Source: an uncultured Methanomassiliicoccales archaeon (GTDB lineage: Archaea; Thermoplasmatota; Thermoplasmata; SG8-5). Taken from it: 12,981 nt of DNA. Every line of letters starts with the position of its first letter. The stretch's first letter is position 1. The notes under the pieces were generated by a model. The model was given only the letters and a program-made list of their open reading frames with translations. It made no database searches and was not told the DNA's origin. A program made the position numbers and the translations under genes. This document shows, piece after piece, positions 8,701-12,981 of this stretch. The DNA lies in assembly GCA_938004075.1 (NCBI GenBank), contig CALKWP010000099.1:1-12981 (forward strand), read 5' to 3'.

Positions 8701-11700
8701 AGGGACTGGCCTATGGGAAACCAACCCTGGCCCTGATGGAATTCCGGATCTATCGGGTGGCTTGCTCTATTTCATTGGCGACGGAAATACCCTTATGCCG
8801 TATTCCGAAAGGGTTTCAAGCCACCTTCTGGACGATGGAAGGCTTCAGATCCCATTCGGGACAGAAGACAATCCATGGAACATACCCGGGAACGGAGAGG
8901 TGGTCGCATTCTTTGGCGATTTCGATGTTGATTACGATGGCAATGTGTTATCGACAGGAACTCAGAGCGCCTCGGCCATTGCTGGTTCCGGCCTGAACAC
9001 AGGCTCTAATGAGAAACCCATTGTCGGAGTCAGTCCCAGCGTGACTTTCCTCCCTATCTGCAATGCCCACAAGGGACTTACCATGGCACTCTATTTCGCC
9101 GTTGAAGGATACGATGGGATCCCAAACACCGGTGATGAGGCGGACATAGTTAACATCGGGCCTTACTCCGTCGGATACGGCAGCGGCCTTGATGCAACCA
9201 CCCAACTTGTGGAATACCTGGTCAATATGACGGCGTCAAACGCGCTCTTCATATCGCCTGCTGGCAATTCCGGCAGCGGCTATGGGACTGTGGCAGCCCC
9301 ATGCGGCATGAACACTTTGGTTGTAGGATTTGCAGAGGACAATGCGTTCATAAGCGGCGGCGGCACCATCCAGCACTATGGTGATGTCAGCGAGCTGTCT
9401 TCCCGGGGCCCGTCTGCCGCAGGATTGGCAAAACCTGATGTGATTGCCATCGGCCTAGGCGACATTGACATTCCCCTTGGAATAAAATCTGACGTAGGTG
9501 GCAAGAACCAGTACGCCCTGTGGAAAGGCAGCGAGCTTGCTACTGCCATCACCACAGGCGTCGCAGCCCTCATGTTCGAGGCGTACAATCAAACACACGG
9601 GCAATTCCCCAGCACGAAAATCGCAATGTCAATTCTCAAGTCATCCGCAAGAGACCTTGGCCATGACCCGATGACTCAGGGCTCAGGATTTGTCGATGCT
9701 CTCGCGGCCGTCAGGATGGCAAAGGGAAAGAGCGGATTGGCCGTGTCTGCCGATAGGACGTCCTTCGGGAACACCTTCGGCGCATCTTATGACTCTTTCA
9801 TCAACGTGATGGCACCTGGCCAGAACGACACATTGCCGATAACCGTCAGAAACCCAACAGGATCGCCGATAAGTGCCGCTTATGGCTTCGAATACATGAG
9901 CCGCATTGCCATCAACGAAATGGTTGAATTGGTGGACACAAACATCGGTTACAGAGAGGACATATCCTCGATGGTGCCTGCAAATGCCGAAGTAATCAAA
10001 GTGACCGCACAGACAAGCTTCTCCTGGAATGTTCCTTGGGAGAATGGCACAGGTTCCGATTACAAGACATTCGTATCCGAGAGCGGCTCCTTCTTCATGC
10101 GCCTCTGGGACTGGACCGATGCACAATCTCCCGGTGAGGCGAATTATGGGGTCATAGACCCGTTTGATGACCTGAGCTACCTCACAGGTGTCGAACATGG
10201 TTATGTAAACGCGATGATTTGCACCCTATCGAATCCCCATGGAAACCTGAATGGCAAGCTCGTTCTGGAGATAGTCCAGGACCTTGCCGCAGGCAATGTG
10301 ATGAAAGTGCAGCCATGGAGGTTCACTATAGAATCCTTCGCCACGGTGCCAGTTAGCTGGTTGACACCATCAAAGGCAACCGCCACCATTGCAGGCGGCG
10401 CCTCTGATTCTGTGGGATTGACGGTCAATGTTCCCGCCAACCAGCAAGCTGGAACATATGCGGGTTCCTTGGTCGCACAATATGACGCGAAATCAAACAA
10501 TTGGGTCCAGAATATCGGGTACACGCAGATGCCTGAGGACGAATACCTCAATATCACCCTTGAAACAACATCATGGGACGACGGTGCGGAAGGCAATTAC
10601 TGGGATGGCGACCTTACAGCACCACACTTGATACCCGTAGGCAAGGCAGACAATTACCCGCTGGCAGCGCCCATAGCCACATATTCGACACTAATCACTC
10701 CCTCCGCGCCGATAACTATTTCAGGAAACGGCGGCTTCTCCGCATATTCCTCCTTTGGAGACGGTTCGATTGGCAATCCCTGGATCATTGAGAATCTTGA
10801 GATAGACGGCTCAATCCACAGCCAACCAGGAATTTCCATTTCCGATACTACCGCACATTTCATCATCCGCAACTGCTTGGTCCATGACACGCAGGGCAGC
10901 GATGCCTTCGGCAATCCGAACCCGGGAATCCTAATGTCAAATGTGCGCAACGGCTTCATATTGGACACGGAGTCCTATTCGAATGGTGGCCACGGGATAA
11001 AAATTGCTGACGGTTCGTCAGGCATAATCCTTGAACGCGTATCCACACACAACTCCACTGGTGGGAACGGAATATATGTCGAAAGCTCATCGAACATCAC
11101 AATCAGCGAAACGGATATTGCATCCAATTACATCACTGGTGTTTACATTTACGCGTCTACAGACATTGAGGTCATCGGTTGCAAACTCCATGACCAGATT
11201 CCTGACAGTGGGTTTAGCCTCTGTGTGGTCCTTGAATATTCCGACCGCTGCACAATAAATGGAAATACGTTATACAATGATTTCTGGGGAATTCTTATTA
11301 GCGCCAGTAACGACAACCAGATTCTGTCTAACGTTTTCACTGGATTTGACTGGCAGGGTCTGGGAGAGAACAGCATCTACATTGACTCATCCTACGATGG
11401 CTATGCAGACCCCTCGCAGAACAACATCATCAGCGGCAACGACTTCATCGACTGCACGGCTGGCCATGTCTTCGACGACGACCCGGCTACGACGAACGAT
11501 TGGGACGGCAACCACTGGGCCGAATACACGGATGCCGACACAACCCCAGCCGATGGGATCTGGGACAGCCCCTACTATGGAATAGATGTTGATTGGGATG
11601 GCATTGGTGATTTAGCCGATAACACCCCCTATGTCAACCCTGTGGCTAACACACAATCGCGCTTCAATACTCATGCGCCAATCACCATAATCGGCAACGG

Positions 11701-12928
11701 TGGTTTCACCCCGGCAAACGGCGTGGTCGCGGGCAACGGCTCTGCGGGGAACCCATACGTCATATCCGGTTGGGACATTGACATGACTGGAGAGGCATAC
11801 GGCATATCTATACAGGATACCAATTCATCATTCGTGATAATGGATTGCGTGATATACGGCAACACATCTGGTAACGGAATAATCCTTTCGAATGTCAGCA
11901 ACAAAGGAGTGGTTAGATCAAATGAACTTCACACCCTTGCCAAAGCAATAATTGTCGACCAATCAATTGACTTCTCTGTCCGATACAATGTCATACACGA
12001 TGCAGACACAGCGATAAGCGTCTCAGGCATTGGAGTAGGCATGGTTGTTCTGAATTATATCACGTCGTGTGAAAATGGAATATATATAGAATATGCAACA
12101 GGAACCAACGTGATTCGGAACCAGATATCTGGAAACAGCTTAACTGGGATAAGTCTCTTCAACTCGAATGACATCAATGTTTTCGATAATTCGATAACAA
12201 ACATTGCAGAGGACGGAATCTTGATAATTGAATCAACCGAATGCGAGATTCACTACAACAATCTTGATTCCAACACCTACGGCATCCGCCTGGCAAACTC
12301 CACTGGCATCAACATGCTGCACCACAACAACTTCTTCGGCAACTCTTACCACGCCTACGATGACTTTCCGGGAGACTCGCTCGCCTCGTTCGAGATATTC
12401 AGCTATTTCGGAGAACCGGCGAATTTTACATCCATATATGATGTACTAAACTGCACCATAACTGTGAACGGAGTCCCATTGACAGCAAATTACACATTGG
12501 ACTACGACACCGGTCTGGTGACCTTCACCCCGCCGCAGCTGGGACAGTCCGGCGGAGCGGAGATATCCGTGAGGGCGGTTCTTATTTATGAGGAACAGGT
12601 CAGCATGTTCAAGCTTCCGGACACAAGGCTGGTCAGCGGGAATGTGGATATTCACACCATCAAGGCAGATGGCTCTGTCCAGGTTCTGGGAGCTGGCGAT
12701 TACACATTGCACCTCAAGACAGGCATAATCGAATTGACCGCGCCCCTCAGCATCGGAAGGGGCGTTTGGGTGTGGGCAAACTACTCATATTACAACAGAA
12801 CCGGAATTGTCCCGGTGACCTTGAACGTCCTGGCTGCTGAGAGCGCAGACTTCGCATTCGGGGACATGAGCGCAACTGAAACGCCAAACATCATGCCTGT
12901 GTGGGGAGTCAGAGCCGGCCAAGGCGCT
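5732..12928 (+). CDS. Giant secreted pseudo-subtilase with nested WD40 propeller and NosD-type beta-helices (C-terminus missing)
   Basis: I translated 2,399 codons with no stop; the frame continues into adapter (RSEEHTSELQS). Residues 1-30 form a signal peptide. The subtilase fold is split: Asp120 (VAVVDTGID) in the N-part and the rest at about 1060-1332, with N1179 (PAGNSG), SSRGP and a QGSGFVDA-type end. The His motif reads STGTQSAS (T1075) and the Ser motif GSELATAITTG (E1268), so peptidase activity is unlikely. The intervening segment holds a split CBM9/DOMON-like domain (187-273 and 763-890), WD40-like blades (277-490 and 685-757) and a nested module (525-668). Acidic loops at 958-969 and 1063-1071 suggest calcium. 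Downstream are Ig-like domains (1336-1610), beta-helices (1659-1978 and 1982-2215) and two beta-sandwich repeats (2239-2355). About 31 N-X-S/T sequons follow the signal peptide. Probably a surface or secreted binding scaffold; partner unknown. Confidence 0.95.
6290..6550 (+). other. CBM9/DOMON-like domain, first half
   Basis: Residues 187-273 run from HTIKVDGQKDF through LWATRDDTFWYAGL and FGFALDFDG to TTDPRGN and end at ASH. The pattern of a VDG start, a strand carrying DD-x-x-WY and a TTDP turn recalls CBM9/DOMON-like beta-sandwiches found in archaeal subtilases. The domain is broken off here and resumes at 8018. Confidence 0.55.
6560..7201 (+). repeat. WD40-like propeller blades 1-5
   Basis: Residues 277-490 hold five repeats of about 35-45 residues with a strand such as VAWSPNGNFLA followed by a strand ending in VWD, VVYN, MLN, LLN or VWD. 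Cores are EQVAYSP, FSVAWSPNG, MCFSPNG, SIAYSPDG and TIAWEPNN. Two further blades follow after the inserted module, making seven, the usual number for a closed propeller. Confidence 0.8.
7304..7735 (+). repeat. Shared beta-sandwich module, copy B (nested in the propeller)
   Basis: Residues 525-668 begin RGIQNEANVNGLSAYQLG, continue through GIRVWVRDSAGVETELTS and TDSLVIRMYQG, and end near QTWRINYQTRK. Order and spacing match the C-terminal module of the left protein (123 residues there from the RG start to the final Trp, 137 here). It sits between WD40-like blades 5 and 6. Unlike copy A it is complete. Confidence 0.85.
7784..8002 (+). repeat. WD40-like propeller blades 6-7
   Basis: Residues 685-757 carry two more blades: VNTIKWTPTQIITGSEDG then IVTWNPST, and ILSFDMKSNGDFFVGTKD then VRKYPAGW. 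They resume the repeat pattern broken at residue 490. Confidence 0.75.
8018..8401 (+). other. CBM9/DOMON-like domain, second half
   Basis: Residues 763-890 start ASHKPDIMIYVDY, continue with VYKWSGTAW and FIELAIPRN, and include PQDTVPSD (867-874). These strands are what I would expect to follow TTDPRGN in an uninterrupted homologue, so the propeller appears inserted within one sandwich domain. Confidence 0.5.
8954..8962 (+). other. Subtilase His motif with Thr in place of catalytic His
   Basis: Codons for T1075-G-T read ACA GGA ACT within STGTQSASAIAG, which aligns with HGTHxAxxIAG of active S8 peptidases. The usual first His is Thr. The preceding acidic loop DFDVDYDGN (1063-1071) looks like a DxDxDG calcium loop. 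Confidence 0.75.
9527..9571 (+). other. Subtilase Ser motif with Glu in place of catalytic Ser
   Basis: GSELATAITTGVAAL (1266-1280) aligns without gaps with the family pattern GTSMAxPxxxGxxAL. The nucleophile position holds Glu1268 (GAG) and the conserved Pro is Ala. Upstream SSRGP and KPDV are preserved, so the register is secure. Confidence 0.8.
10706..11665 (+). repeat. NosD-type right-handed beta-helix, unit 1
   Basis: Residues 1659-1978 open with APITISGNGGF, show IGNPWIIENLEI and short Asn/Gly-rich rungs (GIYVESSSNITISET), and close with NHWAEYTDAD and the acidic DVDWDGIGDL stretch typical of NosD-type repeats. Such folds usually bind or process surface carbohydrates; here the role is unknown. 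Confidence 0.75.
11675..12376 (+). repeat. NosD-type right-handed beta-helix, unit 2
   Basis: Residues 1982-2215 reopen with APITIIGNGGFT, then AGNPYVISGWDI, and run through rungs such as GISLFNSNDINVFDNSI to HHNNFFGNSYHAYDD. The opening matches unit 1 at a spacing of 323 residues, which suggests an internal duplication. Confidence 0.75.
12446..12796 (+). repeat. Two tandem C-terminal beta-sandwich repeats
   Basis: Residues 2239-2292 and 2300-2355 share YTLxxxTGxxxxTxP (YTLDYDTGLVTFTPP and YTLHLKTGIIELTAP) after a strand ending TVNG or a KADG turn. They look like stalk or adhesion modules. The array may continue beyond the contig, and no membrane or sorting anchor is reached before adapter begins. 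Confidence 0.6.
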
Positions 12929-12981
12929 AGATCGGAAGAGCACACGTCTGAACTCCAGTCACGACTCACCCTCTCGTATGC
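12929..12981. other. Illumina index-side (P7) adapter contamination, right end
   Basis: Positions 12929-12962 match the TruSeq index-side adapter exactly. An 8-base index follows (GACTCACC, 12963-12970), then 11 bases matching P7 except C for A at 12971. The index differs by one base from the reverse complement of the left-end index (GAATCACC), so both ends probably derive from the same library. In frame with the right gene it gives the artefact peptide RSEEHTSELQS. Confidence 0.98.

Noticed and set aside
5732..12928. Frameshift or in-frame stop splitting the right gene into several genes
   Set aside because: Line-by-line translation found one continuous frame from 5732 into the adapter with consistent domain order.
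12797..12928. C-terminal membrane anchor or sorting signal of the right protein
   Set aside because: The last native residues show no hydrophobic segment or sorting motif. The true C-terminus lies beyond the contig.
1..12981. Terminal inverted repeats of about 51-53 bases, as in a transposon or linear element
   Set aside because: The repeats are Illumina adapter and index sequence at both contig ends, not genomic DNA.

Overview
This 12,981-base window looks like a metagenomic contig. It carries two very large, divergently transcribed genes for secreted multidomain proteins, separated by a 564-base AT-rich gap (5168-5731). Both genes run off the ends, and both ends carry Illumina index-side adapter sequence (1-51 and 12929-12981). 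The native DNA is therefore 52-12928, and both proteins are truncated at the C-terminus by the assembly.

Organism: no rRNA, tRNA or housekeeping gene is present, so the source is inferred from protein style. Very large exported subtilases fused to Ig-like modules, propellers and NosD-type beta-helices, with AT-rich intergenic DNA and TATA-like elements, recall uncultured archaea of the Thermoplasmatota. A bacterial source is not excluded, because a good sigma70-like hexamer pair also lies upstream of the left gene.

Left (52-5167, minus strand): a secreted S8 subtilase with an intact catalytic set (D307, H338, N449, S555), preceded by a long pro-region. It is followed by a subtilase C-terminal beta-sandwich, an Ig-like domain, a BNR/sialidase-like region, two more Ig/Fn3-like domains, and the start of a module cut off by the adapter.

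Right (5732-12928, plus strand): 2,399 native codons with no stop and a signal peptide. It is a subtilase-fold protein whose catalytic His and Ser positions hold Thr and Glu. Between its Asp motif and its His-equivalent motif, about 950 residues are packed as nested insertions: subtilase, then a CBM9/DOMON-like beta-sandwich, then a WD40-like seven-blade propeller, then a beta-sandwich module. That innermost module is homologous to the one at the end of the left protein. After the subtilase fold come Ig-like domains, two consecutive NosD-type beta-helices and two tandem beta-sandwich repeats.

Working picture: an active secreted protease sits back-to-back with a probable pseudoprotease surface scaffold. 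They share one module family and may share regulation. Whether they cooperate is inference. The most interesting item is the right-hand protein's nested architecture and substituted active site. The most important caution is the adapter at both ends.
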